Assembly: GCF_002086695.1 (NCBI RefSeq)
Contig: NZ_MVIH01000001.1
Coordinates: 372,001-436,000 of the forward strand
DNA length: 64,000 nt
Source: Mycolicibacterium rhodesiae
GTDB lineage: Bacteria; Actinomycetota; Actinomycetes; Mycobacteriales; Mycobacteriaceae
Direction: 5' to 3'
Positions 44,642 to 53,313 of the stretch are shown in pieces. The position numbers and the translations under genes are program-made. How positions within the stretch are numbered: position 1 is the stretch's first letter; the number at the start of each line of letters is the position of its first letter. The notes beneath the pieces were generated by a model. The model ran no database searches and was not told the origin of the DNA. It saw nothing but the letters and a program-made list of their open reading frames with translations.

Positions 44642-45861
44642 CCGAGAACGCCTACCTCGTCGGCTTACGCCTGGGCGGCAAGAAGGTCGTCGTGGTCGGC
44701 GGCGGGACAGTCGCCCAGCGCCGGATTCCGCTGCTGATGGCGCGCGATGCCGACGTGCACGTGATCGCGCGGGCGGCGACGCCGGCCGTCGAAGTGCTGA
44801 CCACGACCAACCCCGGCATCACACTCGAATTGCGGGACTACCGCGACGGCGACCTCGAGGGCGCCTGGTACGCCATCGCCGCCACCGACGATCCGGCCGT
44901 CAACGCCGCCATCGTCGCCGAGGCCGACCGGAGGCAAATTTTCTGTGTGCGCGCCGACATCGCCCGCGAAGGCAGCGCCGTCACCCCGGCCTCGTTCGAC
45001 CACGACGGACTCCTCGTGGGTGTGCTGGCCGGTGGGGAGCACCGCCGGTCGGCGGCGATCCGCACGGCCATCCGCGAAGCCTTCCAGCAGGGACTGATCA
45101 CCGCCGGAGCTCCCGACGACGTCACGCCCGGCAGCGTCGCGCTGGTCGGCGGCGGTCCCGGCGACCCCGAGCTGATCACCGTGCGGGGCCGGCGGTTGCT
45201 GGCCCGCGCCGACGTCGTCGTCGCCGACCGGTTGGCTCCGCCCGAACTGCTCGCCGAGCTCGGACCGCACGTCGAGGTCATCGACGCCGCGAAGATTCCG
45301 TACGGCCGGGCGATGGCTCAGGAAGCCATAAACAAAATCCTTATAGACCGCGCCCGGGAGGGCCGGTTCGTCGTCCGCTTCAAGGGCGGCGACCCGTTCG
45401 TGTTCGCCCGCGGATATGAGGAAGTTCTCGCCTGCGCCGAGGCCGGGATCCCGGTCACAGTCGTTCCCGGTGTGACCAGTGCCATATCGGTGCCGGCGAT
45501 GGCCGGTGTGCCCGTCACCCACCGCGCTGTCAATCACGAATTCGTGGTGGTCAGCGGCCATTTGGCACCCGACCATCCGGAATCGTTAGTGAATTGGAAT
45601 GCGCTGGCGCAATTGTCGGGAACGCTAGTTTTGTTGATGGCCGTCGAACGCATCGAATTGTTTGCCCAGGCATTGATGTCAGGCGGCCGACCTGCGGAAA
45701 CGCCGGTCTTGGTAGTGCAACACGGCACCACAGCGGCCGAACGCGTACTCCGGACCACCCTGAGCGATGCGCCTGATCGAATTCGAACCGACGGTATTAG
45801 GCCCCCGGCAATCATCGTTATCGGCCCGGTCGCGGGCCTTCCCGAGGCTTTCGGCCTTTAA
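44638..45861 (+). CDS. cysG: Siroheme/precorrin-2 multifunctional enzyme CysG (dehydrogenase plus uroporphyrinogen-III methyltransferase)
   Basis: 407 residues. The N-terminal third is the CysG dehydrogenase/ferrochelatase-type domain with NAD motif VVVVGGGTVAQRR; the C-terminal part (about residue 160 onward) is a SUMT-type methyltransferase with VALVGGGPGDPELITVRG, VVVADRLAP, RFKGGDPFVFARGYEE and VPGVTSAISVPA. It makes precorrin-2 and can lead to siroheme or cobalamin. It corresponds to Rv2847c. GTG overlaps the cobB TGA. The last 90 codons are noticeably less GC-rich than the rest of the gene. Confidence 0.9.
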   Translation: MTENAYLVGLRLGGKKVVVVGGGTVAQRRIPLLMARDADVHVIARAATPAVEVLTTTNPGITLELRDYRDGDLEGAWYAIAATDDPAVNAAIVAEADRRQIFCVRADIAREGSAVTPASFDHDGLLVGVLAGGEHRRSAAIRTAIREAFQQGLITAGAPDDVTPGSVALVGGGPGDPELITVRGRRLLARADVVVADRLAPPELLAELGPHVEVIDAAKIPYGRAMAQEAINKILIDRAREGRFVVRFKGGDPFVFARGYEEVLACAEAGIPVTVVPGVTSAISVPAMAGVPVTHRAVNHEFVVVSGHLAPDHPESLVNWNALAQLSGTLVLLMAVERIELFAQALMSGGRPAETPVLVVQHGTTAAERVLRTTLSDAPDRIRTDGIRPPAIIVIGPVAGLPEAFGL

Positions 45862-45880
45862 AGAATCCTTAAGATTACTG

Positions 45881-45886
45881 TAGGGT
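45881..45886 (+). promoter_or_regulatory. Putative leaderless -10 element of efpA (TAGGGT)
   Basis: TAGGGT followed by 8 nt and the efpA ATG, in an AT-rich patch after cysG. The same TAGGGT-N8-ATG arrangement precedes the second MFS gene. Confidence 0.5.
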
Positions 45887-45894
45887 AGCTCGGT

Positions 45895-47463
45895 ATGACG
45901 GCCCTCAACGACGCTGCGCGGGCGACCGCCAACAGTTCTGAGCGCGCGGTCCCGATGCGCCTCGAGCCGGCAGCACTGGCGAAGACCAACAAGTACATCC
46001 CGAGCTGGTTACCGTCTCGGCGGTTCTTCGCCGCGGTGACCGCCATCGGTGGCATGCAGCTGCTGGCCACCATGGACAGCACGGTCGCGATCGTCGCGCT
46101 GCCCAAGATCCAGGACGAGTTGGCGCTGTCCGATGCCGGCCGTAGCTGGGTCATCACCGCCTACGTGCTGACGTTCGGCGGGCTGATGCTGCTCGGCGGC
46201 CGGCTCGGCGACACCATCGGTCGCAAGCGCACCTTCATCGTCGGCGTCGCGCTGTTCACCATCGCGTCGGTTCTGTGCGGCGTCGCGTGGGACGAGGCGA
46301 CGCTGGTGATCGCACGGCTGCTCCAAGGTGTCGGTGCCGCGATCGCCTCACCGACCGGTCTGGCCCTGGTGGCCACCACCTTCCCGAAGGGCCCGGCCCG
46401 CAACGCGGCGACCGCGGTGTTCGCCGCGATGACGGGCATCGGCTCGGTGATGGGTCTGGTGGTCGGCGGCGCGCTGGTCGAGGCGTCGTGGCGGCTGGCG
46501 TTCCTGGTGAACGTGCCGATCGGCCTGCTGATGATCTACCTGGCTCGCAAGACCCTGCGCGAGACCCACCGCGAGCGCATGAAGATGGACGCCGCCGGTG
46601 CACTGCTGGCCACCGTCGGCTGCACCGCGGCCGTCTTCGGCTTCGCCCAGGCGCCCGAGAACGGGTGGCAGTCGCCCATCACCCTGGCCTCGGGCGTGGC
46701 GGCCGTGCTGGCCTTCGTCGCGTTTGCGTTCGTCGAACGTCGCGCGGTCAACCCCGTGGTGCCGTTCGCCCTGTTCCGCGACCGCAACCGGCTGGCCACG
46801 TTCGCCGCGGTGTTCCTGGCCGGCGGCGTGATGTTTACGCTGACCGTGCTGATCGGCCTGTATGTGCAGGACATCATGGGCTACAGCGCACTGAAGGCCG
46901 GGATCGGCTTCATCCCGTTCGTGATCGCCCTGGGCATCGGTCTGGGACTGTCGTCGCAGCTGGTGTCGCACTTCCCGCCGCGGCTCCTGGTGATCGCCGG
47001 TGGCGTGCTGGTGCTCGGCGCGATGGTGTACGGCTCCACGCTCAACGGCGGCATTCCGTACTTCCCGAACCTGGTCCTCCCGATCACCGTGGGCGGCTTC
47101 GGCATCGGCATGATCGTCGTGCCGCTGACCGTGTCGGCCATCGCGGGTGTCGGCTTCGACCAGATCGGCCCGGTGTCGGCGATCGCGCTGATGCTGCAGA
47201 ACCTCGGCGGGCCCGTCGTGCTCGCCATCATCCAGGCCGTCATCACGTCGCGCACCCTGTACCTGGGCGGCACCACCGGCCCGGTGAAGAAGATGAACCC
47301 CGCACAGCTGCATGCCCTGGACCAGGGCTACACCTACGGCCTGCTGTGGGTCGCGGCCGTCGCGGTGATCGTGGGCGTGGTCGCGCTGTTCATCGGCTAC
47401 ACCGCTGCGCAGGTCGCGCACGCCCAGGAAGTCAAGGAAGCGATCGACGCGGGAGAGCTGTAA
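45895..47463 (+). CDS. efpA: MFS multidrug efflux protein EfpA
   Basis: 522 residues, 14 predicted helices (DHA2/QacA group). It is nearly colinear with M. tuberculosis EfpA: GGMQLLATMDSTVAIVALPK, LSDAGRSWVITAYVLTFGG, LGDTIGRKRTFIVGVALFTI, QGVGAAIASPTGLALVATTF, and the end KEAIDAGEL. GGRLGDTIGRKR is the MFS loop 2-3 motif. A proton-driven exporter in the inner membrane, associated with drug tolerance in mycobacteria. The ATG follows a TAGGGT at 8 nt with no ribosome-binding site, so translation is probably leaderless. A paralogue follows in tandem. Confidence 0.92.
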   Translation: MTALNDAARATANSSERAVPMRLEPAALAKTNKYIPSWLPSRRFFAAVTAIGGMQLLATMDSTVAIVALPKIQDELALSDAGRSWVITAYVLTFGGLMLLGGRLGDTIGRKRTFIVGVALFTIASVLCGVAWDEATLVIARLLQGVGAAIASPTGLALVATTFPKGPARNAATAVFAAMTGIGSVMGLVVGGALVEASWRLAFLVNVPIGLLMIYLARKTLRETHRERMKMDAAGALLATVGCTAAVFGFAQAPENGWQSPITLASGVAAVLAFVAFAFVERRAVNPVVPFALFRDRNRLATFAAVFLAGGVMFTLTVLIGLYVQDIMGYSALKAGIGFIPFVIALGIGLGLSSQLVSHFPPRLLVIAGGVLVLGAMVYGSTLNGGIPYFPNLVLPITVGGFGIGMIVVPLTVSAIAGVGFDQIGPVSAIALMLQNLGGPVVLAIIQAVITSRTLYLGGTTGPVKKMNPAQLHALDQGYTYGLLWVAAVAVIVGVVALFIGYTAAQVAHAQEVKEAIDAGEL

Positions 47464-47501
47464 CTCCGCGAGGGCTCACCGACGACCGCCGCGGCGGCCA
47501 G

Positions 47502-47507
47502 TAGGGT
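47502..47507 (+). promoter_or_regulatory. Putative leaderless -10 element of the second EfpA-type gene (TAGGGT)
   Basis: TAGGGT-N8-ATG, the same spacing and hexamer as efpA, lying in the 52-nt gap after a 12-bp GC palindrome. Confidence 0.5.
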
Positions 47508-47515
47508 TGTGACCC

Positions 47516-49009
47516 ATGTCTGGTGTGAGTGGTCGTCAGCCGACCACCAGACCGCTTTCCTCCAGAGTGCTGGGGCTGGCGATCGTCGCGATCACCGGTA
47601 TGCAGCTGATGTCCACGCTGGACGGCACGATCGTGATCGTCGCGCTGCCGCGGATGCAGGCCGAACTCGGCCTGTCGGATGCCTCCAAGAGCTGGGTGAT
47701 CACCGCCTACGTACTGGCGTTCGGCGGCTTGCTGCTGCTCGGTGGCCGCGTCGGCGACGCCGTCGGCCACAAACGCGCGTTCATGTCCGGCGTCGGAGTG
47801 TTCACGATCGCGTCACTGGCCTGCGGCCTGGCCAACGACCAGTGGACGCTGATCGTGGCCCGCGCCGTGCAGGGAATGGGCGCCGCGGTGGCCGCCCCCA
47901 CCGGCCTGGCACTGATCGCCACCACATACGCCGTCGGACACGCCCGCAATCAGGCACTCGCCGTCTCGGCCGCGATGCAGGGCCTGGGATCGGTTCTCGG
48001 CCTCGTCGCCGGCGGCGCGGTGACCGGCCTGTCCTGGCGGCTGGCCTTCCTCGTCAACGTGCCGATCGGCATCTTCATCATCGTCGTGGGTCTGACCCGG
48101 CTCGAGGAAACCCGGCACGAGAGGCTCAAGCTCGACATCACCGGCGCGCTGCTGGCCACCCTGGCATGCACCTCGGCCGTGCTGGTCTTCACCCAGGGCC
48201 CGCCGCGCGGCTGGATCGATCCGTGGGTGATCGGCGCCGGTGTGGCGGCGGCGGTGTTCTTCATCTCGTTCCTGATCGTCGAGCGGGGCGCCGACAACCC
48301 GCTGGTGCCGTTCTCGATCTTCGACAATCGCAGCCGCGTTGCGTCTTTCGCGGCGTACTTCATGGCCGGCGGCGTGATGCTGACGCTGAGCGTGATGATC
48401 GGTCTGCTCGTTCAAGATGTACTCGGGTACTCGCCGTTGCGTGCCGGGATCTGCTTCATGCCGTTTGCGGCGGCGTTCGTGGTGGGCAACGTCGCGGCCA
48501 CCAAACTTGCGCTGCGGATCGCTCCGCGGTGGGTGATCCTCGGTGGTGGTCTGCTGGTGCTGGCGGCCATGCTCTACGGGTCGACGCTGAATCGGTCGAT
48601 CCCATATTTCCCCGACCTGTTCGTCCCGATCGTCGTCGGCGGTCTGGGTATCGGGATCATCTCGGTGATCCTGCCGCTGTGCACGCTGGCCGGCGTCGGC
48701 CCGCGCGAGATCGGTCCGGTTTCGTCGGTCACGCTGATGGTGTTCAACCTCGGCGGTCCGCTGGTCCTGGTGATCGTCCAGGCCGTGCAGACGTCGCGCA
48801 CGCTGTATCTGGGTGGGACGACGGGGCCGGTCAAATACATGACACCCGCCCAGCTCGACGCGCTGGGCCAGGGGTACACCTATTCGCTGCTGTGGGTGGC
48901 CGGCATCGCCGTGCTGGTAGGGGTGGCCGCCCTGGGCATCGGGTTCTCGTCCCGCGACATCGCCGCCGCCCAGCACACCCGGGAGGCCGTCGAGGCCGGC
49001 GAGCTCTAG
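47516..49009 (+). CDS. EfpA paralogue, DHA2-type MFS exporter
   Basis: 497 residues, 14 predicted helices, clearly a tandem duplicate of EfpA: AITGMQLMSTLDGTIVIVALP, LSDASKSWVITAYVLAFGG, VQTSRTLYLGGTTGPVK, LDALGQGYTYSLLWVAG and the ending EAVEAGEL all parallel the upstream gene. The N-terminal tail is shorter. In the loop 2-3 motif GRVGDAVGHKR replaces GRLGDTIGRKR. The substrate may differ from that of EfpA. Its stop codon overlaps the stop of the converging NCS1 gene. Confidence 0.85.
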   Translation: MSGVSGRQPTTRPLSSRVLGLAIVAITGMQLMSTLDGTIVIVALPRMQAELGLSDASKSWVITAYVLAFGGLLLLGGRVGDAVGHKRAFMSGVGVFTIASLACGLANDQWTLIVARAVQGMGAAVAAPTGLALIATTYAVGHARNQALAVSAAMQGLGSVLGLVAGGAVTGLSWRLAFLVNVPIGIFIIVVGLTRLEETRHERLKLDITGALLATLACTSAVLVFTQGPPRGWIDPWVIGAGVAAAVFFISFLIVERGADNPLVPFSIFDNRSRVASFAAYFMAGGVMLTLSVMIGLLVQDVLGYSPLRAGICFMPFAAAFVVGNVAATKLALRIAPRWVILGGGLLVLAAMLYGSTLNRSIPYFPDLFVPIVVGGLGIGIISVILPLCTLAGVGPREIGPVSSVTLMVFNLGGPLVLVIVQAVQTSRTLYLGGTTGPVKYMTPAQLDALGQGYTYSLLWVAGIAVLVGVAALGIGFSSRDIAAAQHTREAVEAGEL

Positions 49010-50439
49010 GACCTGCGCGACGACATCATTCCCCGTCGCTTCGCTCGCCCCCGAATCACCCGATAGCCGCCGTAAACCGCGCCTGCGACAAGGAAATTCA
49101 CGAAGTACGCCAGATCGGCGCCGTGCAGGGCCGTCGCCACCGGGCCGACGATCAGGTTGGTATGCATGAACGGGACCGCCGCCGCGAACGCCACGAAGAA
49201 CGCCGCCAGCGCGACGACGGCGTCGGTGCGGGGCGTGACCTCGTCGGCCGGGTTCACCGCGTCGCGGCCTGCGCTGCGGAACCGCCAGTCGATCGCCACG
49301 ATCGCCACGAACGCCGGGATCCAGTAGCTGACGAACAGCAGCACACCCTGAAAGCGTGACGCCAGGTCGCCCGAGTGCAGCCACATGATGAGCGCGAACG
49401 CGATCAACACCACCACGACCGCGGACACCGGCCTGCGCACCCGCACCCCGACGGTCTGCAGCGCCAGCGACCCGCTGTAGTCGTTCATCGCGTTCGAGGC
49501 CACCGACCCCAGCGCGATCACCAGCAGCGCCACCGCGCCCAGCACGCCGCCGCCCATGATGTCGCGCACACCCTGCGCGGTCTGATCGGTGAGCGTGCCT
49601 GCCGCGGCCACCCCGATCGCCTGCACGGCGATGTAGGCCACCGCCAGGCCGCCGAAGGTGTAGCCGAACACCGCCGTGCGCGATGTGCTGACAGGCAGAT
49701 ACCGGCTGTAGTCCGAGGCGTAACTGGCCCACGAGATCGCCAGGCTCAGCGCGATGGTGACCTCCAGAGCGAAGGCACCGGCCAGGTCGGCGCCGCCCAG
49801 GGTAGGCAGTGAGATCACCTGATGCCCGCTGATCAGCTTCCACGCGAACACCGCGAACGTGACGATCAGCACGACCGTCATCACCGCCTGCACCCGGTGG
49901 ATCACCTCGTAGCCGAAGACGCCGACCGCGCCCTGGGCCGCCAGCACGATCACCACCGCCAGCCAGAACGGCATGCCCAGCAGTTCGGCCAGCGCCTCAC
50001 CGCCGAACAAGCCGACCAGGCCGTCCCAGGCGATCGACGACAGCCACTGGATCACCGCGACCACGCCGACAGTGCCGCCAAATGCCATGCGCGCGTTGGG
50101 GAGTTGCGCGGTACCGGTGCGCGGTCCCCAGGTGGACAGGTACGCGACGGCCAGCGAACCGAGCACCGTGCCGATCACCATTGCCAATAGGCCCAGCCAG
50201 AAGCCCAATCCGAGCACCACGGCCAGCGTGCCGGTGAACACCACCGTCATGTTCACCTGCGGGGCGAACCAGACGGTGAACAGCCGGCGGGCGCCGCCGT
50301 ACCGGTTGCCCGGCGGGATGGGGGCGATGCCGTGGGTTTCGACTGCCATGTCACCGACGTGCGACGGCATCCGGCCGGCGTAAGTCTGGGCGGCCAGCGA
50401 AGACCCGGCAGAACCTGCAGGCGACGATTCGGTTGTCAC
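49006..50439 (-). CDS. NCS1-family purine/cytosine permease-like transporter
   Basis: 477 residues, 12 predicted helices. NCS1 features: NRYGGARRLFTVWFAPQVNM before the first helices, SWASYASDYSRYLP around helix 6, and SNAMNDYSGSLALQTVGVRVRR in the second half. Members import nucleobases, allantoin, hydantoins or thiamin-type compounds with a cation. No catabolic gene stands beside it to define the substrate. The start is GTG 50439, 6 nt after a minus-strand TAGGGT, suggesting a leaderless mRNA. Confidence 0.82.
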   Translation of the reverse strand: MTTESSPAGSAGSSLAAQTYAGRMPSHVGDMAVETHGIAPIPPGNRYGGARRLFTVWFAPQVNMTVVFTGTLAVVLGLGFWLGLLAMVIGTVLGSLAVAYLSTWGPRTGTAQLPNARMAFGGTVGVVAVIQWLSSIAWDGLVGLFGGEALAELLGMPFWLAVVIVLAAQGAVGVFGYEVIHRVQAVMTVVLIVTFAVFAWKLISGHQVISLPTLGGADLAGAFALEVTIALSLAISWASYASDYSRYLPVSTSRTAVFGYTFGGLAVAYIAVQAIGVAAAGTLTDQTAQGVRDIMGGGVLGAVALLVIALGSVASNAMNDYSGSLALQTVGVRVRRPVSAVVVVLIAFALIMWLHSGDLASRFQGVLLFVSYWIPAFVAIVAIDWRFRSAGRDAVNPADEVTPRTDAVVALAAFFVAFAAAVPFMHTNLIVGPVATALHGADLAYFVNFLVAGAVYGGYRVIRGRAKRRGMMSSRRS

Positions 50440-50445
50440 CCACCC

Positions 50446-50451
50446 ACCCTA
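50446..50451 (-). promoter_or_regulatory. Putative leaderless -10 element of the NCS1 gene (TAGGGT, minus strand)
   Basis: Minus-strand TAGGGT, 6 nt before the GTG at 50439, in the 25-nt gap to the YhgE/Pip gene. Confidence 0.45.
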
Positions 50452-50464
50452 GAGGCCGCCGCGC

Positions 50465-52477
50465 TCACACCTCGATGGGTGGGTGCAGCCGCTCCATCGT
50501 GTATTGCCGATTTCGCCGGGCAGCCCACGAGGTCGCCGCCAGCGAGGCGGCGAGGACGCCGGACAGTACTGCCACCGCGATCCACAATCGGTGGTCTATC
50601 CCACCATTGATGAGTTGGCGTAAACCATTGACGGCGTAGGTCATCGGATCTGCCGGGTGGATCACCTGGAAGGGTTTGGCAGTGGTCTCCACCGGATAGA
50701 TCCCACCGGCCGAAACCAGCTGCAGCATCAGGAACGCCAGCGTGACGACGCGTCCGACCGCCACACCGAACACGGCGTTGAACGCTTGGATGATGCCCAG
50801 GAACGCGGCGATGACCAGGATCAGGAACGCCACCGTCGCCAGCGGATAGCGGGCCTTCAGCCCGACGCCGTAATGCACCACGACGTACATCACCAACACC
50901 TGGCTCACCGCGACGAGAAGAGCGGGCCAGTAGGACGCCAGCACCACCCGCAGCGCGCCGAGCCCGTTGATGATCGGCCGGGACTGCAACGGCGTCAGAA
51001 GCATCCAGATGATGAGCGCCCCGATGAACAGCGCCAGCGGAAGGAAGAACGGGGCGAAGCCGGTGCCGAACGTGGCCGCCGGGTTGTGCGTCTCCATGTC
51101 CAGATTCACCGGGGAGGCAACGGTTTTGGCGACAACCTGACGTTGCTGCGGTGTCCACGACGGCACCTGCGTCGAGCCTTCGCGTAGCTTTCCGGCCAGC
51201 TCCTGACTGCCGTCACGCAACTGGCCGGTGCCGTCGGCCAGCCGCTGAGCTCCCGCCGCCAGCTGACGGCTGCCGTCGGTCAGCGCCACCAGCCCCGCGC
51301 TCAGCCGTTGCGTGCCGGAGTCGAGCTGCTGGACGCCGCTGCGCAACTTCAGGACATCGGCGCGCAGGCTTCCGTCGACCGCCGCGGTGAGGAAGGTCCG
51401 CAACTTGCTGGTGGGGTCGCCCAACTCGGTTTCGAGCTGGGCGGCGCTGTTGCGCAGCCGGGCGAGCCCGTCGTCGGTCGCGGGATCGATACCCTGTGCC
51501 CGAAGCAGCCGCTGGGCGCCGGCGAGGACTGTCCCGACGTCGCGCACCGTGGGGTCCGGGTTGTTCGACAACGTGGCCACCGCCTGATCGACCAGGGCCG
51601 CGGCCTGCCTCTGGTCGATGTTCAATGCCGCTATCCGGTCCGAGGTCGAGCGCACCGCCCCGCTGAGGTGCTCGGCGACCGCGCCGACCTCGGCCGGATC
51701 CAGGCCCAGCCCGTCGACCCGCTCCAGCACGTGCACCAGCGGATCCGTCGCGGTGGTGACTGCCGCATTCAATTGCTTTGTGCCGGTGACTAATTGGGCT
51801 GCGCCATCGCGGGCGGTGGCCATGCTGGTGGCCAGGGTGGTCGAACCGGCGGCGAGTTGATGAGCCCCTGCATCGGCGGTGTCCAGTCCGGACGCCAGCC
51901 GGTCGGCGCCGTCGGCTGCGGCCTTGAGGCCGGCACCGGCGTCGGTGAGCCCGGTCAGCACCGTACCGACGGTCTGTTCGCCGACACTGGAGTTGACCTG
52001 ATTGATGACCTCCCGCGCGGCGTTCTGACCGATGATCGAGCCGAGGTAATTGTTGGCGTCGTTGAAGGTGAACCTCAGGCTGGCCGGGGTCGGCTCATTG
52101 CCGGAGGGTGAGGCGATGTCGGCGCTGAAATCGGCCGGGATCGTGATCGTGAAGTAATAGCTGCCGTCAGCGAGCCCCCGGGCGGCGTCGGCGGCCGACG
52201 TCTCGTGCAGCTGCAGCTGGCCGGAATCCTTGAGCGCCTTGGCCACCTGGTCCCCGGCCCGCAGGGGTTTGCCCTGGGCCTGGGCACCACTGTCCTCGTT
52301 GACCAGGGCGGCGGGAACCTTGTTGACCGCGGCGAACGGATTCCAGAACGCCCACAGGTACATCGCGCCGTACAGCAGTGGCATCAGGATGATGGTGATC
52401 AGGGCGATGCGCGGCAGGACGCCCCGGGAGTATCGCTTGAGGTCGGTGCCCAGTGACATTCCGGCGAGCATGGTCAA
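50465..52477 (-). CDS. YhgE/Pip-family membrane protein, ABC-2 permease-like
   Basis: 670 residues. One helix near the N-terminus (LPRIALITIILMPLLYGAMYLWAFWNP), a large extracytoplasmic domain of about 430 residues with repeated heptad-like units (GADRLASGLDTADAGAHQLA, then QLDSGTQRLSAGLVALTDGSRQLAAGAQRLADGTGQL), and five helices at the end with ABC-2-type character. That is the YhgE/Pip layout, which also includes phage-infection protein and EsaA-like proteins. Function in mycobacteria unknown; transport or cell-envelope assembly is likely. The TTG start overlaps the TGA of the upstream ABC-like gene; ATG at 52471 is the alternative. Confidence 0.8.
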   Translation of the reverse strand: MTMLAGMSLGTDLKRYSRGVLPRIALITIILMPLLYGAMYLWAFWNPFAAVNKVPAALVNEDSGAQAQGKPLRAGDQVAKALKDSGQLQLHETSAADAARGLADGSYYFTITIPADFSADIASPSGNEPTPASLRFTFNDANNYLGSIIGQNAAREVINQVNSSVGEQTVGTVLTGLTDAGAGLKAAADGADRLASGLDTADAGAHQLAAGSTTLATSMATARDGAAQLVTGTKQLNAAVTTATDPLVHVLERVDGLGLDPAEVGAVAEHLSGAVRSTSDRIAALNIDQRQAAALVDQAVATLSNNPDPTVRDVGTVLAGAQRLLRAQGIDPATDDGLARLRNSAAQLETELGDPTSKLRTFLTAAVDGSLRADVLKLRSGVQQLDSGTQRLSAGLVALTDGSRQLAAGAQRLADGTGQLRDGSQELAGKLREGSTQVPSWTPQQRQVVAKTVASPVNLDMETHNPAATFGTGFAPFFLPLALFIGALIIWMLLTPLQSRPIINGLGALRVVLASYWPALLVAVSQVLVMYVVVHYGVGLKARYPLATVAFLILVIAAFLGIIQAFNAVFGVAVGRVVTLAFLMLQLVSAGGIYPVETTAKPFQVIHPADPMTYAVNGLRQLINGGIDHRLWIAVAVLSGVLAASLAATSWAARRNRQYTMERLHPPIEV

Positions 52478-53199
52478 CCCGTCCCTTTCTGGGATTCCGA
52501 CAATTCGGCCCGGTCGGCGTTGGCGACCGGAATCTGTGACCGGACGTTGTGGCCGGCCACCCCGTTGACCGTCGCGGTGACGATCGTCTGTTCACGGCCC
52601 AGATCGATCAGCCGCTCGATGAGCAGGTCCCGGTTGAGGTCGCGGGTGACGAAATCGAGGTTGCCGACGACCAGCAACGGCGGGCGCTTGGTGTTGGCCA
52701 GGGCGATACGAAGCAACAGCCGGTCGAGCTCGGAGAGCTCTTCGAAGTACTCGTCGAGGGGCGGTAGCGGATGCGGCCCGAACACGGGTCCGCAGACGGC
52801 TGTCAGCGCCGCCATGTCGGCCCTGCGAACGAGGCGAAACCACGGTGCGTCCCACCGCAATTGTTCAGTGATCAGATCGCGGACGGTGACCGACTCGGGA
52901 ACAGTGTCGAGCTCGTCGATACCCGCGAGGGCGGATCTGGCGAAGATGCTTCGGACGTCGTGGTCGCCGAAGACGGTCAGCTCGCCGGACTGGGGTGCCA
53001 TTCGCCCGGCGATCGTCATCAGCAACGCTGTGCGTCCCGATCCCGCCGGACACACCAGGACGTTGACGCCGCGTGCCGGAACCTCGAGATCGACGGGACC
53101 ATAGACCGGCCCCCATGGTCCGCGCACCCTGATCCCTCGGGCGACGACAGCGGGTGGACCGGAGTCGTCACTGGGGCTGTCGGACACTTCGGGTAACAC
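52474..53199 (-). CDS. Degenerate ABC-type ATP-binding protein, partner of YhgE/Pip
   Basis: 241 residues in ABC ATPase layout, but the motifs are altered: the Walker A region reads CPAGSGRTALL, with Arg56 in place of the invariant Lys; the signature region is ELSELDRLLLRIALA instead of LSGGQ; Walker B reads PLLVVGNLDFV without the Asp-Glu pair. GELTVFGDHDV and VTATVNGVAG mark the usual positions of other elements. Unless ATP is handled differently, it is unlikely to hydrolyse ATP efficiently and may be a structural or regulatory partner. GTG at 53199 follows GGGAGG. It is coupled to the YhgE/Pip gene by a TTGA overlap. Confidence 0.72.
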   Translation of the reverse strand: MLPEVSDSPSDDSGPPAVVARGIRVRGPWGPVYGPVDLEVPARGVNVLVCPAGSGRTALLMTIAGRMAPQSGELTVFGDHDVRSIFARSALAGIDELDTVPESVTVRDLITEQLRWDAPWFRLVRRADMAALTAVCGPVFGPHPLPPLDEYFEELSELDRLLLRIALANTKRPPLLVVGNLDFVTRDLNRDLLIERLIDLGREQTIVTATVNGVAGHNVRSQIPVANADRAELSESQKGTG

Positions 53200-53300
53200 T
53201 GCGCACCTCCCGCGTCGTGCGTGCCCGCACATCAGAACACGCCGCGGCGGTGGCGCGCGCGGGAAATTATGCACCCCGAGGCGCGGGCCGCCCAGATCGC

Positions 53301-53306
53301 TAGGCT
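53301..53306 (+). promoter_or_regulatory. Putative leaderless -10 element (TAGGCT)
   Basis: TAGGCT with 7 nt to the GTG at 53314; no ribosome-binding site is visible. The divergent ABC-like gene starts 115 nt away. Confidence 0.45.
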
Positions 53307-53313
53307 GACCTCC

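Noticed and set aside
47487..47498. 12-bp palindrome CCGCCGCGGCGG after efpA
   Set aside because: Simple GC alternation, short and without loop or U run; not enough for a terminator call.
47509..49359. 616-residue plus-strand frame over the second EfpA-type gene
   Set aside because: Arg/Ala-rich shadow; the frame at 47516 has the MFS motifs.
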